Assembly (NCBI RefSeq): GCF_003332305.1
Contig: NZ_QOIO01000047.1
Coordinates: 1 to 44,222 of the forward strand
From: Microvirga aerophila
GTDB taxonomy: Bacteria > Pseudomonadota > Alphaproteobacteria > Rhizobiales > Beijerinckiaceae
Length of the DNA stretch: 44,222 bases
Reading direction: 5' to 3'
Part shown: one piece after another, positions 15,440 to 23,809 of the stretch
How positions within the stretch are numbered: position 1 is the stretch's first letter
Layout: every line of letters begins with the position of its first letter
The notes under the pieces: model-generated
The model's input: the letters and a program-made list of their open reading frames with translations, nothing else
The model's database searches: none
Told to the model about the DNA's origin: nothing
Made by a program: the position numbers and the translations under genes

Positions 15440-16093
15440 ATGAGGAGAGCATCATCGCCAGCCATTCGCGTGGCCGCCGTCCTGGCGGTCCTGTGTGCGG
15501 GCGCGCAGGCCCAGGACGCCATCCGGTAACCGGGTCAGAAGCAGATCGGCAAGGTGAAGCCGGAGGTCGAGCCGGCCCTGATCGTCATAAATTCCGCAGG
15601 AGCGACGCTCGAGGCAAACAAGCTTGTTCTCACGGGCGTCGCTCCCAACTTCATCATCTTCGCTGACCGTCCTGTGCGCGCGGCGGGCCACGCCCTGACG
15701 GCCCACCTCCTCGAGGAGTGGGCGGTCGGTTCCGACAGCTTCGCCAAGGATCCGCCGAACGCGACCGTGTCAGTGTTCGACAAGGCCGACTCCGCGGTGA
15801 AGGACGCTGTTGTCACCTTAAAGAACCCGAAGATGGAAGGCAGCCAACTCACCTTCGACGTGGCGGTGCTGGAAGGCGATCTCGGCAATGCCGACGGTCC
15901 CGTCTCGGTGTTCATCGACATCATCGGCATGCCGTTCACGCCGCTGTCGTTCGCCGGCATGGCCCGCCGGACCGCCTATCGGGGTGCGTTCTACGCCGGA
16001 GCGGCTGCTGCCACGGCCAGGGCCTACGGCTAATACCATCCGTACGCACCGCCTCCCTACGCTTACCCGCCCTATCCCTATCGCCCCTACTAG
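15440..16093 (+). pseudogene. Secreted protein of unknown function with two in-frame TAA codons
   Basis: The ATG at 15440 follows GGAG and begins a clear signal peptide (MRRASSPAIRVAAVLAVLCAGAQA). The same frame then has TAA at 15527-15529 (codon 30), runs open for 167 codons, meets TAA at 16031-16033 (codon 198), and goes on through a Tyr/Pro-rich tail (YHPYAPPPYAYPPYPY) to TAG at 16091. The long middle part is clearly coding (for example FADRPVRAAGHALTAHLLEEW and DSFAKDPPNATVSVF) and looks like an exported rhizobial protein family without a known role. No frameshift is seen. It is either a young pseudogene, two sequencing errors, or a gene needing stop-codon readthrough. Without it only a 29-residue peptide would be made. 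Confidence 0.75.
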
Positions 16094-16185
16094 GGACACC
16101 AAGGCGTTGGCCGCCCGGCAGCCTTCGCCGAACGGATCCAGTCCGGCTTCACCTTCCGCCCCTCACCGTCAAAGGAGACTACCCC

Positions 16186-16545
16186 GTGAAAAGACATGCC
16201 CTCTTCGCCGTTGCGTTTCTTGCGTCCGTCACCGGCGCCGTGGCCCAGAGTCCTGCGCCACTGAGCAGCTACGCCGATGCCGACGGCTTCCTCGACGTTC
16301 AGGCGCTCACCTGTGCCCAGCTCGCCGGCACGTACCAGGAGGACGCCGACCTGCTCACGACGTGGTACAGCGGCTGGAACAACGGCCTTGCGCAGAAGCA
16401 CTTCATCAACCTGCCGCGCGCGAAGGAGGTGGAGCACGAGGTCATCGTCTATTGCAAGGCCAACCCGCGCGTCAAAATCATCGAAGCGATGGGGCTTTTC
16501 TTCGACAGGATGCGGAAGGAGAGAGGCATCGTCCTGTCGAAATGA
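16186..16545 (+). CDS. HdeA-like periplasmic protein, copy 1
   Basis: 119 residues from a GTG at 16186, preceded by AAAGGAG. A signal peptide ending TGAVAQ is followed by an HdeA/HdeB-like domain with the two conserved cysteines, Cys43 and Cys90, expected to form a disulfide, and the family core CAQLAGTYQEDADLLTTW. HdeA in enterics is an acid-activated periplasmic chaperone. That activity is only inferred here; these rhizobial relatives may serve general envelope stress. A paralogue is encoded at 38490..38843, with a near-identical core. A Rho-independent terminator follows the gene. Confidence 0.88.
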   Translation: MKRHALFAVAFLASVTGAVAQSPAPLSSYADADGFLDVQALTCAQLAGTYQEDADLLTTWYSGWNNGLAQKHFINLPRAKEVEHEVIVYCKANPRVKIIEAMGLFFDRMRKERGIVLSK

Positions 16546-16567
16546 GGGACAGGAGCCGATGACCTTC

Positions 16568-16595
16568 AGGCGGGCCGGTGCCCGCCTTTCTTTTT
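16568..16595 (+). terminator. Rho-independent terminator after the HdeA-like gene
   Basis: Perfect 8-bp stem AGGCGGGC / GCCCGCCT with loop CGGT, followed by a T-rich tract (TTCTTTTT). It begins 22 nt after the stop codon of the HdeA-like gene. Confidence 0.8.
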
Positions 16596-16690
16596 GGGTG
16601 CCTTACCCGACGGCTCGTCCAGGGTCCACTGTCCTGAGCCAAACCGACGTGAAGGCCCGGCAGGCAGGTGTGCGCCTTTGCAGAGGCCTC

Positions 16691-16933
16691 CTACTTGTTG
16701 CGGTCCAGCTCGGCCTCAATCTCGACCGCGAGGTCCCGCACCAGTTCGCGGTATTCGGCGCAGCGCGCCTCCCTCACGGATGAGGACGATCGCTCCCAAT
16801 GCACGAGGGCTGCCTGTGCCGCGGCGAAATCCTCGTACAGCGACTGAAAGCCTTCGTCTGTCCTCGCCAGCTCCTCGATGGCATGGCCCCGGTCCGGGAA
16901 GCCTGCGATGGCGGCCTGGACGGCGTAATGCAT
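16691..16933 (-). CDS. Small helical protein of unknown function
   Basis: 80 residues starting MHYAVQAAIAGFPDRGHAIEE. I prefer this start to one 20 codons upstream, whose extension is Arg-rich and would run into the regulator promoter repeat. It is soluble and acidic, probably all-helical, and resembles a short alphaproteobacterial family with the core ELARTDEGFQSLYEDFAAAQAAL and a C-terminal helix that is common beside regulators and stress genes. No catalytic motif is visible. It is divergent from the TPR regulator gene, with the repeat and TTACTGTA motif between them. Confidence 0.7.
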   Translation of the reverse strand: MHYAVQAAIAGFPDRGHAIEELARTDEGFQSLYEDFAAAQAALVHWERSSSSVREARCAEYRELVRDLAVEIEAELDRNK

Positions 16934-16978
16934 GGCGTGACCCCGTGGCCGGGTTCGGACAGCGCGGTGGCGCTGTCT

Positions 16979-17141
16979 CATGATTGTCAGCATCGGCCCG
17001 TACCGTGCGCCTGGGGAGTATGTTACTGTAGGTTACGGGGAGAGGCGTCTCGTGCGCCCGCGGATTACGGACCGAATCATGCTCGGTGAAGGCGACGGCA
17101 CTGTCGGTGCCTCGCCGGAGGCGCAGTCGCCGCCTGCGGCG
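16979..17141 (+). repeat. Direct repeat, copy 2 (promoter and start of the intact regulator)
   Basis: This is the partner of 14591-14753, gapless and about 85% identical by hand count. It spans the region between the divergent small gene and codon 30 of the regulator. The most conserved stretch is the TTACTGTA element plus the ribosome binding site. Confidence 0.85.
17017..17037 (+). promoter_or_regulatory. TTACTGTAGGTTAC motif before the TPR regulator
   Basis: AGTATGTTACTGTAGGTTACG lies 15 nt before the GTG start and directly before the GGGGAGAGG ribosome binding site. Compared with copy 1 it differs at two bases. The contrast with the poorly conserved stretch just upstream (7 of 10 bases differ at 17000-17008) suggests the element is kept by selection. 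Autoregulation by the downstream protein is a hypothesis. Confidence 0.45.
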
Positions 17142-18914
17142 GAGGACGTACGCGCCCAGCTCGACCGCCTCCTTGCCAGCCCCGACCTCGACGCGCCTGC
17201 GCGGGCGCGCAAGTTCCTGCGCTATGTCGTCGAGGAGACGCTCGCCGGCCGCGCGGAGCGCATCAAGGCTTATGCCATCGGCACGGAGGTGTTCGAGCGC
17301 AGCGCGGACTTCGATGCCCAGAACGACCCAGCCGTGCGCATTGAGGCAGGACGGCTGCGCCGGGCGCTGGAGCGCTACTATCTCTCCGATGGCCTGTCGG
17401 ACCCGGTCGTCATCACCATCCCCAAGGGGGCCTATATCCCGCACTTCGCCTGGCACACGCCGCCCGCTGAGGACTCCGCTCCTGTCCCTGGCACCGTGGT
17501 GCCTGTGCCTCAGGTCGATTCGCCGCGACGGCGGCGGACACCCTGGCTCGTCGCGGCTGCCGTCGCGGTTGCCTTCCTTGCGTTCCTTGTCGGGCTGATC
17601 CTGTGGAGCCCGTGGCGCGACGGCGCGTCTGACACGCCCCACACATCGGCCCCTCTGCCTCCCAGCGGGCCGACCCTCGTCGTGATGCCGTTTGCGGCTC
17701 TGGGCGAGTCTCCGGCGGCCAAGACTTACGCAGACGGCCTGACGGAGGAGGTCCTGAGCCAGTTCGCCCGCTTCAAGGATATCACAGTCCTCGGGCGGGA
17801 GACGTCGCGCAGCATCCCGCCGGGTGCGGATGTCGCCCGCATCCGCCGCGACCTCGGCGTCCGCTACGTGCTCGAGGGCAGCATCCGGGCCGCGGCCCAC
17901 CGCCTGCGCATCACGGGTCGGCTCCTCGATGCACAGACCAGCGCTGTCCTCTGGTCGCAGACCTACGACGAGGACCTGCAGATCCGCGACCTCTTCACGA
18001 TCCAAGACGATGTCGCGCGCAAGGTCGCGACTGCGGTGGCGCAGCCCTACGGCATTATCCAACGGTCATACCAGACCCGGACCGGGGCTCGCCCGCCCGG
18101 CGACCCGGAAGCCTATGCGTGCACGCTGCGGTTCTACGATTACCGGGCCGCGCTGTCGGAGGAGAGCCATGCCGCGATCCGGACATGCCTCGAGCGGGCT
18201 GTGGCGCTCCATCCGGATTATGCGACCGCTTGGGCAATGCTGTCCGTCCTGTATCTCGACGAGGACCGGTTCGGGTTCAATCTAAGGGCAGGGTCAAACT
18301 CCCCGATCCAACGCTCGCTCGAGGCCGCGCGCCGCGCGATCCGCCTCGACCCGCAGAACGTGCGCTCGCTCCAGGCCCTGATGATGGCGCTGTTCTTTGC
18401 CCAGCAGCCCGCTGAGGCGCTAGCGGTCGGCGAGCGGGCGGTGGCGCTGAACCCGAATGACACCGAGCTTCTCGGCGAGTTCGGGACCCGGCTGGGCCAG
18501 GCGGGCGCCTGGCAACGCGGCGCCGAGCTGCTGGAGCAGGCGCTCGCCCGCAATCCGGGCCATTCCGGCTACTACAGCGGGACGCTGGCGGTGTACGCCT
18601 ACATGCAGCATGACTACGCGCGCGCCGAAAGCCTGATCCGGCAGGCGGCACTGGAGAAGTTCCCGCTCTACCATTTCGTCGCCGCGGTCATCTACGCCCA
18701 ACTCGGCAAGGGGTCGGAAGCCACCGAGGCCCGCGACCAGTTCCTGCGCATGCGCCCGACCATCTTCGAGAACTGGGACGACGAGATGGCCAAGCGCAAC
18801 TACCGGCCGGAGGACACCGCTCATTTCGCCGAGGGAGCGCGCAAGGCCGGCTTTCCGGTGCCGGCCCGGACCGCCGCGGAAACGGCTCTTCAGGCGGCCT
18901 CTCACCAGCGCTGA
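17052..18914 (+). CDS. Membrane-anchored regulator-like TPR protein (winged-helix-like + TolB-like + TPR)
   Basis: 620 residues from a GTG with a strong GGGGAGAGG site; the aligned ATG in the repeat at 14664 supports this start. Domains in order: residues 32-135 resemble the OmpR/CadC winged helix (AVRIEAGRLRRALERYY as recognition helix, then DPVVITIPKGAYIPHF as wing); a basic stretch RRRR and one membrane helix at 164-184; a TolB/FlgO-like domain at 208-330 (VVMPFAAL, RYVLEGSIR); TPR repeats from about 350 to 600. Such proteins are often labelled adenylate cyclase, but no cyclase catalytic domain is seen. The layout matches a CadC/ToxR-like one-component regulator sensing in the periplasm. 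It stands among envelope genes sharing the TTACTGTA-type motif. Confidence 0.8.
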   Translation: MRPRITDRIMLGEGDGTVGASPEAQSPPAAEDVRAQLDRLLASPDLDAPARARKFLRYVVEETLAGRAERIKAYAIGTEVFERSADFDAQNDPAVRIEAGRLRRALERYYLSDGLSDPVVITIPKGAYIPHFAWHTPPAEDSAPVPGTVVPVPQVDSPRRRRTPWLVAAAVAVAFLAFLVGLILWSPWRDGASDTPHTSAPLPPSGPTLVVMPFAALGESPAAKTYADGLTEEVLSQFARFKDITVLGRETSRSIPPGADVARIRRDLGVRYVLEGSIRAAAHRLRITGRLLDAQTSAVLWSQTYDEDLQIRDLFTIQDDVARKVATAVAQPYGIIQRSYQTRTGARPPGDPEAYACTLRFYDYRAALSEESHAAIRTCLERAVALHPDYATAWAMLSVLYLDEDRFGFNLRAGSNSPIQRSLEAARRAIRLDPQNVRSLQALMMALFFAQQPAEALAVGERAVALNPNDTELLGEFGTRLGQAGAWQRGAELLEQALARNPGHSGYYSGTLAVYAYMQHDYARAESLIRQAALEKFPLYHFVAAVIYAQLGKGSEATEARDQFLRMRPTIFENWDDEMAKRNYRPEDTAHFAEGARKAGFPVPARTAAETALQAASHQR

Positions 18915-18929
18915 CCGCCACCACTACTA

Positions 18930-18951
18930 CGTAAACTACAGGTGCTACAGG
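18930..18951. promoter_or_regulatory. GTAAACTACA-N-TGCTACAGG motif before the DUF3604 operon
   Basis: CGTAAACTACAGG followed by TGCTACAGG, nearly the same as 15270-15293 but one base shorter in the spacer. It lies 15 nt after the regulator's stop codon and about 180-200 nt before the DUF3604 start. With the similar downstream sequence it looks like a duplicated promoter or operator. Confidence 0.4.
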
Positions 18952-19128
18952 CGCGAACGCTTCGCCGTTGCTAGCGTCCGGGCAGTGTGCACCCGAAAGC
19001 AGTCCCGAAACAGCGCCCCCAAAGCCCCCCACGCCGAATGCCACTGTAGCCGGACAGGCATCCGGCGCACGGCACGGCCGTTCAGGCCTCGGGGGTGCTC
19101 CAGTCGCGGAAACGCAATGGAGGACAAC

Positions 19129-21474
19129 ATGCAGACCCGTACCCTGAAACTTCGTGAAGCGCTGCTCGGCGGCGTCGCCCTCGGCCTGATGACAGCATCG
19201 GCACTGGCCCAGGCCAATCCCGAGCGCGAGGCCTTCTTCGGCGAAACCCACGTCCACACCGGCTGGTCCTTCGACGCCTACATCTTCGGCAACACCATGA
19301 CCGGGCCAGCGGAGGCCTACGCCTACGCAACCGGCGAGCCGATCCGGCATCCGCTGGGCTACACCATTAAGATCGATACGCCGCTCGACTGGATGGGCGT
19401 CACGGACCACTCCGAGTACGTCGGCACCGTGCGGCTGGCGAACGATCCGAGCTCCCCGATCAGCAAGCTGCCGATTGCCGAGAAGCTGAAGGTCCGCACC
19501 AAGGCCGATATCCAGAGGGTCTATCTTTGGCTCGGCACCAGCATGATCGACAACAAGCCGGTCAAGGAGCTCCTCGTCCCCGAGATCGCCGGCACGGTGT
19601 GGAAGGAGAACAACGCCATCGCCGACCGCTACAACAAGCCGGGCACGTTCACGGCGTTCTGCGCCTACGAATGGACCTCGACGCCGAACAACCGGAACAT
19701 GCACCGCAACGTCTTCTTCAAGGACTGCGCCAAGGTCCCGCCGATGCCGTTCAGCTCCATCGACTCCACGAACCCGGAGGATCTCTGGGCCTGGATGGAC
19801 GGCCAGCGTAAGGCCCGCAACGAGCTTCTGGCGATCTCGCACAACGCGAACCTGAGCGACGGACACATGTTCCCGACCGAGGTCGACGAGAAGGGCCGGC
19901 CCATCGACGCCGCCTGGGCCGAGTCGCGCCTGCGCAACGAGCGCCTGTCCGAGATCAAGCAGATCAAGGGACAGTCCGAGACCCATCCGTTCCTGTTTCC
20001 GAACGACGAGTTCGCCAACTTCGAGGTGCTGACCTACCTGCTCGGCGATCCAGCCGGCCGCATCCCGCACATCCCCGGCAGCTACATCCGCCAGGCCTAC
20101 AAGGACGGTCTCTCGATGCAGGGCGCCCGGGGCTACAACCCGTACAAGTTCGGCCTCGTCGGCGGCTCGGATTCGCACAACACCGGAGTGCCCTACCGGC
20201 AGGACAACTTCTTCGGCGGCCATGCCAAGAACGACGGCACGGCGCAGGTCCGTCTGGGCAACGTCTTCGCGGGCCTCGACACGAAGTTCGAGAACCCGGC
20301 CGGGCTGACCGGCATCTGGGCCGAGGAGAACACGCGGGCATCGCTGTTCGAGGCCATGCAGCGCAAGGAGACCTTCGCCACCAGCGGGCCGCGCATCAAG
20401 CTGCGCTTCTTCGGCGGCTACGACCTCGCCTCCGACATGCAGCGCGACCGCGACTGGGTGAAGGCCGCCTATGCGAGGGCCGTACCGATGGGCGGGGACC
20501 TGCCGCCGATCACGGCCGGCAGGCCGACCTTTGCCGTCTGGGCGGTGAAGGACCCGACCTCAGGCAACCTCGACCGGGTTCAGATCGTCAAGGGCTGGTC
20601 CAAGAACGGCCAGAGCTTCGAGAAGGTGTTCGACGTGATCTGGTCCGGCGAGCGGACGGTGAGCGAGGTCGACGGGCAACTGCCGCCCGTCGGCAACACG
20701 GTCGACGTCGCCGCCATCGAGCCCCGCCCGCAGGGAACCTCTGTCGAGGCGCGCGTCGAACGGATCGCCGAGGATGTCCGCACGCGCGGCGACGAGCGCG
20801 CGCCAGCCGGCAGCGTCGGCGAAGGGATGAACCTGGGCTACCGGAATTCCATCGGGGCGGTTGAGCTCAAGACGGTGTGGACCGATCCCGAGTTCGAGCC
20901 GGGCGTGGATGCGTTCTACTACGCCCGGGTGCTGGAGATCCCGACGCCGCGCTGGACGACGATCCAGGCCCGCCAGCTCGGCCAGCAGCCGCCGGCCAAC
21001 GTCGCCGCGACGCTGCAGGAGCGCGCCTGGAGCTCGCCGATCTGGTACACGCCAAGCGCCGAGGTCCGCAAGAGTGCTTCCCAAGGCCAGACGGTGACCG
21101 ACCTGGTGCAGCGTGGGGCGAAGGCCCTGACGGACGACGAGATCAAGGCGCTGATCGTCAGCAAGACGCTGAACGTGCGCAACACCGTGACCGGGCAGAC
21201 CTTTACGATCATCTATGCGGCCTCGGGCCGGCGGCTAATCACCGGGATCGACGGGGTCGCGCCCGAACCGGGCGAGATCGGCGACGTCCTGCACAGCGGC
21301 GAGATCGGCGCGCCCGCGGGCTACGAGATCAAGGGCGGCAAGATCATCACCACGCTGATGAACTCGCCCTATGAGGTCGCCGTCTACCAGCTCGGGAACA
21401 AGTACTATGGCGCACGCAGCAACGAGTTCGGCTTCGCGAACTACGAGATGGACGTCAGCCCGACAACGCCCTGA
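19129..21474 (+). CDS. DUF3604 family exported metal-dependent hydrolase-like protein
   Basis: 781 residues. I chose the ATG at 19129 because GGAGG lies 7 nt upstream and it leads directly into a signal peptide (LGGVALGLMTASALAQA). The mature protein opens with GETHVHT (residues 38-44), then DHSEY (93-97), and later SHNAN and GSDSHN. These His/Asp motifs have the pattern of PHP-type metallo-hydrolase sites, as expected of DUF3604. A phosphoesterase or other hydrolase in the periplasm is the best guess; the substrate is unknown. It is the first gene of a tight run with the PpiC-type, HupE-type, cysteine-rich, HAD and AI-2E-type genes. Confidence 0.9.
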   Translation: MQTRTLKLREALLGGVALGLMTASALAQANPEREAFFGETHVHTGWSFDAYIFGNTMTGPAEAYAYATGEPIRHPLGYTIKIDTPLDWMGVTDHSEYVGTVRLANDPSSPISKLPIAEKLKVRTKADIQRVYLWLGTSMIDNKPVKELLVPEIAGTVWKENNAIADRYNKPGTFTAFCAYEWTSTPNNRNMHRNVFFKDCAKVPPMPFSSIDSTNPEDLWAWMDGQRKARNELLAISHNANLSDGHMFPTEVDEKGRPIDAAWAESRLRNERLSEIKQIKGQSETHPFLFPNDEFANFEVLTYLLGDPAGRIPHIPGSYIRQAYKDGLSMQGARGYNPYKFGLVGGSDSHNTGVPYRQDNFFGGHAKNDGTAQVRLGNVFAGLDTKFENPAGLTGIWAEENTRASLFEAMQRKETFATSGPRIKLRFFGGYDLASDMQRDRDWVKAAYARAVPMGGDLPPITAGRPTFAVWAVKDPTSGNLDRVQIVKGWSKNGQSFEKVFDVIWSGERTVSEVDGQLPPVGNTVDVAAIEPRPQGTSVEARVERIAEDVRTRGDERAPAGSVGEGMNLGYRNSIGAVELKTVWTDPEFEPGVDAFYYARVLEIPTPRWTTIQARQLGQQPPANVAATLQERAWSSPIWYTPSAEVRKSASQGQTVTDLVQRGAKALTDDEIKALIVSKTLNVRNTVTGQTFTIIYAASGRRLITGIDGVAPEPGEIGDVLHSGEIGAPAGYEIKGGKIITTLMNSPYEVAVYQLGNKYYGARSNEFGFANYEMDVSPTTP

Positions 21475-21555
21475 GCGGAATCACGCAGCGCGCCGGCGAC
21501 TTCGCGCCGGTCGGCAGGTTCCAAGTCGAAATCCTGATTGCCCGAGGATGTGACC

Positions 21556-22443
21556 ATGATGGAAGCAGCAAAAGAGCAGATCCCGCCCCGGTGGACCCGC
21601 CGATGGCTTCGCGATCCCCTGTTCCACTTCATGCTTGCCGGCGTCGCGCTGTTCGGGTTCTACCGAGTGCTCAACCCCTCGGCCGACGCTCCGAAAGAGG
21701 GCCGGATCGTGCTGACGCAGGACGACCTGCGCCCGATGACGGTGGCCTGGATGGCGCAGGGACGGCCGGCTCCCGCGCCCGAACAGGTGGCAAGCCTCGT
21801 CGAGGCTAAGGTACGCGAGGAGATCCTGTACCGGGAGGCCCTGGCCCTTGGCCTCGACCGCGATGACACCATCGTCAAGCGCCGGCTGGCGCAGAAGATG
21901 GACTTCCTCGCCGAGGACGCCGCAGCCCTGCGGGAACCGACGCGACAGGAGCTTGAGACGTGGTTCCGGGAGCATTCCGATTCCTTCGCCTCGACGCCCC
22001 GGGTCTCGTTCACGCACGTCTATTTCTCCGCCGACCGCCACGGCGAGGGCACCAGGGAGGTGGCGGCCAAAGCCCTCGAGACGATGCCGGCCCGATCCCG
22101 GCAGTCCACGGCAGGGCTGGGCGATCCGTTCATGTTCCAGGACTTCTACGGCGACCGCTCACCGACGCAGCTTGCCGGCGTCTTCGGCCCGGCCTTTGCC
22201 AAGGCGCTGTTCGAGGTCAAGCCGGGTACCTGGCAGGGGCCGATCGCGTCGGGCTACGGCTGGCATCTCGTGTTCGTCGGCGCGATGACACCGTCCCGCG
22301 TTCCCGCCTTCGAGGAGGTCGAGGGCGAGGTCAGGGCGGAGTGGACCGCCGAGCAACGCGCCCGCTCCAAGCAGACCGCGTTCGAGACGATGCGGGCGCG
22401 CTACACCGTCATCCTGCCGGATGATGGGGAGGCCAAGCCATGA
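21556..22443 (+). CDS. Membrane-anchored PpiC-type peptidyl-prolyl isomerase
   Basis: 295 residues from ATG 21556 with GAGG upstream; a TTG six codons earlier is open but weaker. A single membrane helix at about 22-38 (FHFMLAGVALFGFYRVL) anchors it with the bulk in the periplasm. A SurA/PpiD-like helical region (about 60-130) is followed by a parvulin-type domain from about 145 (VSFTHVYFSADRHGEG) to the typical end PIASGYGWHLVFVG. It should help fold exported proteins. The stop overlaps the ATG of the next gene (ATGA at 22440), so it is translationally coupled to the HupE-type protein. This suggests a dedicated folding helper for that protein or for the DUF3604 product. Confidence 0.88.
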   Translation: MMEAAKEQIPPRWTRRWLRDPLFHFMLAGVALFGFYRVLNPSADAPKEGRIVLTQDDLRPMTVAWMAQGRPAPAPEQVASLVEAKVREEILYREALALGLDRDDTIVKRRLAQKMDFLAEDAAALREPTRQELETWFREHSDSFASTPRVSFTHVYFSADRHGEGTREVAAKALETMPARSRQSTAGLGDPFMFQDFYGDRSPTQLAGVFGPAFAKALFEVKPGTWQGPIASGYGWHLVFVGAMTPSRVPAFEEVEGEVRAEWTAEQRARSKQTAFETMRARYTVILPDDGEAKP

Positions 22444-23462
22444 GCACCGGATCCGCATGGCGGCCCCTGGCGGCCCTTCTGATCGGCCTGTGGGCTGTCC
22501 TGGCGGGCGTGGTTCCTGCGTCCGCCCATGACGCACGGCCGGCCTATCTCGAGATCACCGAGACGGCACCCGGACGCTACGCGGTGCTGTGGCGCACGCC
22601 GCTCCTCTCCGGACTGCCGCTGCCGGTGCGGCTGGGCTTTGCGGAGGGCATCCGCAACGTGACGGAGTCGGCCCGACGCGAGCTGCCCGATTCGGTGATC
22701 GAGCGCCGGCTCGTCGCGGCCGACGGCGGTCTCGGCGGCAAGCGGATCGCGTTCGTCGGCCTCCAGGGCACCATCGCGGATGTCCTCGTCCGCATCCAGG
22801 CCCTCGACGGCACCCATGCGACGACGCTCGTGCGACCGTCGCGGCCGTGGCTGGATGTCGAGGTCCGGCAGGGGCCGTTCGGGGTGGCGGCGGCCTATCT
22901 CGTGCATGGGATCGAGCACATCCTGTTCGGCTTCGACCACCTGCTGTTCGTGCTGGCGCTCGTCCTCATCGTCAGGGATCTGCGGGTGCTTCTCTGGACG
23001 GTAACCGCGTTCACGCTCGCGCACTCGATCACGCTGTCGCTGGCGACCCTCGGCTACGTGGATGTGCCGGGCCCGCCGGTCGAGGCCACCATCGCGCTCA
23101 GCATCCTCCTTCTCGCCTACGAGATCGTCCGCGCCGGGAGGGGCGAGCCGAGCCTCACGGCCCGCTGGCCATGGCTGGTGGCGTTCTCCTTCGGCCTGCT
23201 GCACGGGTTCGGTTTTGCGGGCGCGCTGACGGATCTCGGACTCCCGCAGGGCGACATTCCGCTGGCCCTGTTCTCGTTCAACCTCGGGGTGGAGCTCGGC
23301 CAACTGGCCTTCATCGCGGTGGTTCTGGGCGCCATCGCCCTCGCCCGCCGACTGCCGCTCCCGACGGCAGTCGGACGATACGCGCTGCCATGTGCGACCT
23401 ACGCGATCGGCGGGCTGGCGGCTTTCTGGTTCGTCGAGCGGGTCGCTGGCTTCTGGACCTAA
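22440..23462 (+). CDS. HupE/UreJ-type membrane protein with exported N-terminal domain
   Basis: 340 residues. A signal peptide (to about SAHDARP, residue 31) and a periplasmic beta-rich region up to about 145 are followed by six to seven membrane helices. The first holds HGIEHILFGFDHLLF with the His residues typical of HupE/UreJ proteins, and another holds LLHGFGFAG. Classical HupE and UreJ are linked to nickel uptake, but no hydrogenase or urease gene is here, and this longer branch is of unknown function. Metal transport is therefore only a suggestion. It overlaps the PpiC-type gene by four bases, and the small cysteine-rich gene follows after 6 nt. Confidence 0.88.
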   Translation: MSTGSAWRPLAALLIGLWAVLAGVVPASAHDARPAYLEITETAPGRYAVLWRTPLLSGLPLPVRLGFAEGIRNVTESARRELPDSVIERRLVAADGGLGGKRIAFVGLQGTIADVLVRIQALDGTHATTLVRPSRPWLDVEVRQGPFGVAAAYLVHGIEHILFGFDHLLFVLALVLIVRDLRVLLWTVTAFTLAHSITLSLATLGYVDVPGPPVEATIALSILLLAYEIVRAGRGEPSLTARWPWLVAFSFGLLHGFGFAGALTDLGLPQGDIPLALFSFNLGVELGQLAFIAVVLGAIALARRLPLPTAVGRYALPCATYAIGGLAAFWFVERVAGFWT

Positions 23463-23468
23463 GAGGAA

Positions 23469-23759
23469 ATGATGATGAGATGTCTGCTTGCAATCTCTGC
23501 TCTCGCCCTGACGGCCACGGCCGCCACGGCCCAGGTCAGACCACCCACGTCGCAGCGGACCTGCTCGGCCAACCGCCAGCTCGTGCTGAAGGACGGTGCG
23601 GTCGTGCTCGACACCAGCTCCTCTACCTATGCCCGTTTTGTCAGGAGCAGTGCGGAATGCCTGGTCGACCACTTCCCGGAGCGGGCCTGGGTGCCGAGCT
23701 CCAACAACCCGCAATGCTTCATCGGCTACCGGTGCAAGGACGGGTCCGACGACTTCTGA
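23469..23759 (+). CDS. Small secreted protein with four cysteines
   Basis: 96 residues starting with three Met codons in a row after AAGAGGAA, so the exact start may be 23469, 23472 or 23475. The signal peptide ends TAATAQ (about residue 22). The mature part of about 74 residues has Cys at 32, 64, 83 and 89, enough for two disulfides in the periplasm. No family recognised. It sits 6 nt after the HupE-type gene and 50 nt before the HAD phosphatase gene, clearly inside the same operon. Confidence 0.75.
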   Translation: MMMRCLLAISALALTATAATAQVRPPTSQRTCSANRQLVLKDGAVVLDTSSSTYARFVRSSAECLVDHFPERAWVPSSNNPQCFIGYRCKDGSDDF

Positions 23760-23809
23760 CGCTGCGCTCGCGTCAATGCATTGAATGAATACTGGAACGG
23801 GAGGCACAC

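Noticed and set aside
17052..18914. Adenylate cyclase function for the TPR protein
   Set aside because: Such proteins are often labelled so, but no nucleotide cyclase catalytic domain is present in the sequence.
18688..20223. Long minus-strand frame opposite the regulator and DUF3604 genes
   Set aside because: It is antisense to two well supported genes, has no ribosome binding site and an Arg/Gly/Val-rich translation. Similar antisense frames at 8974-10479, 22401-23900, 35848-37128 and 41654-43219 are rejected for the same reason.
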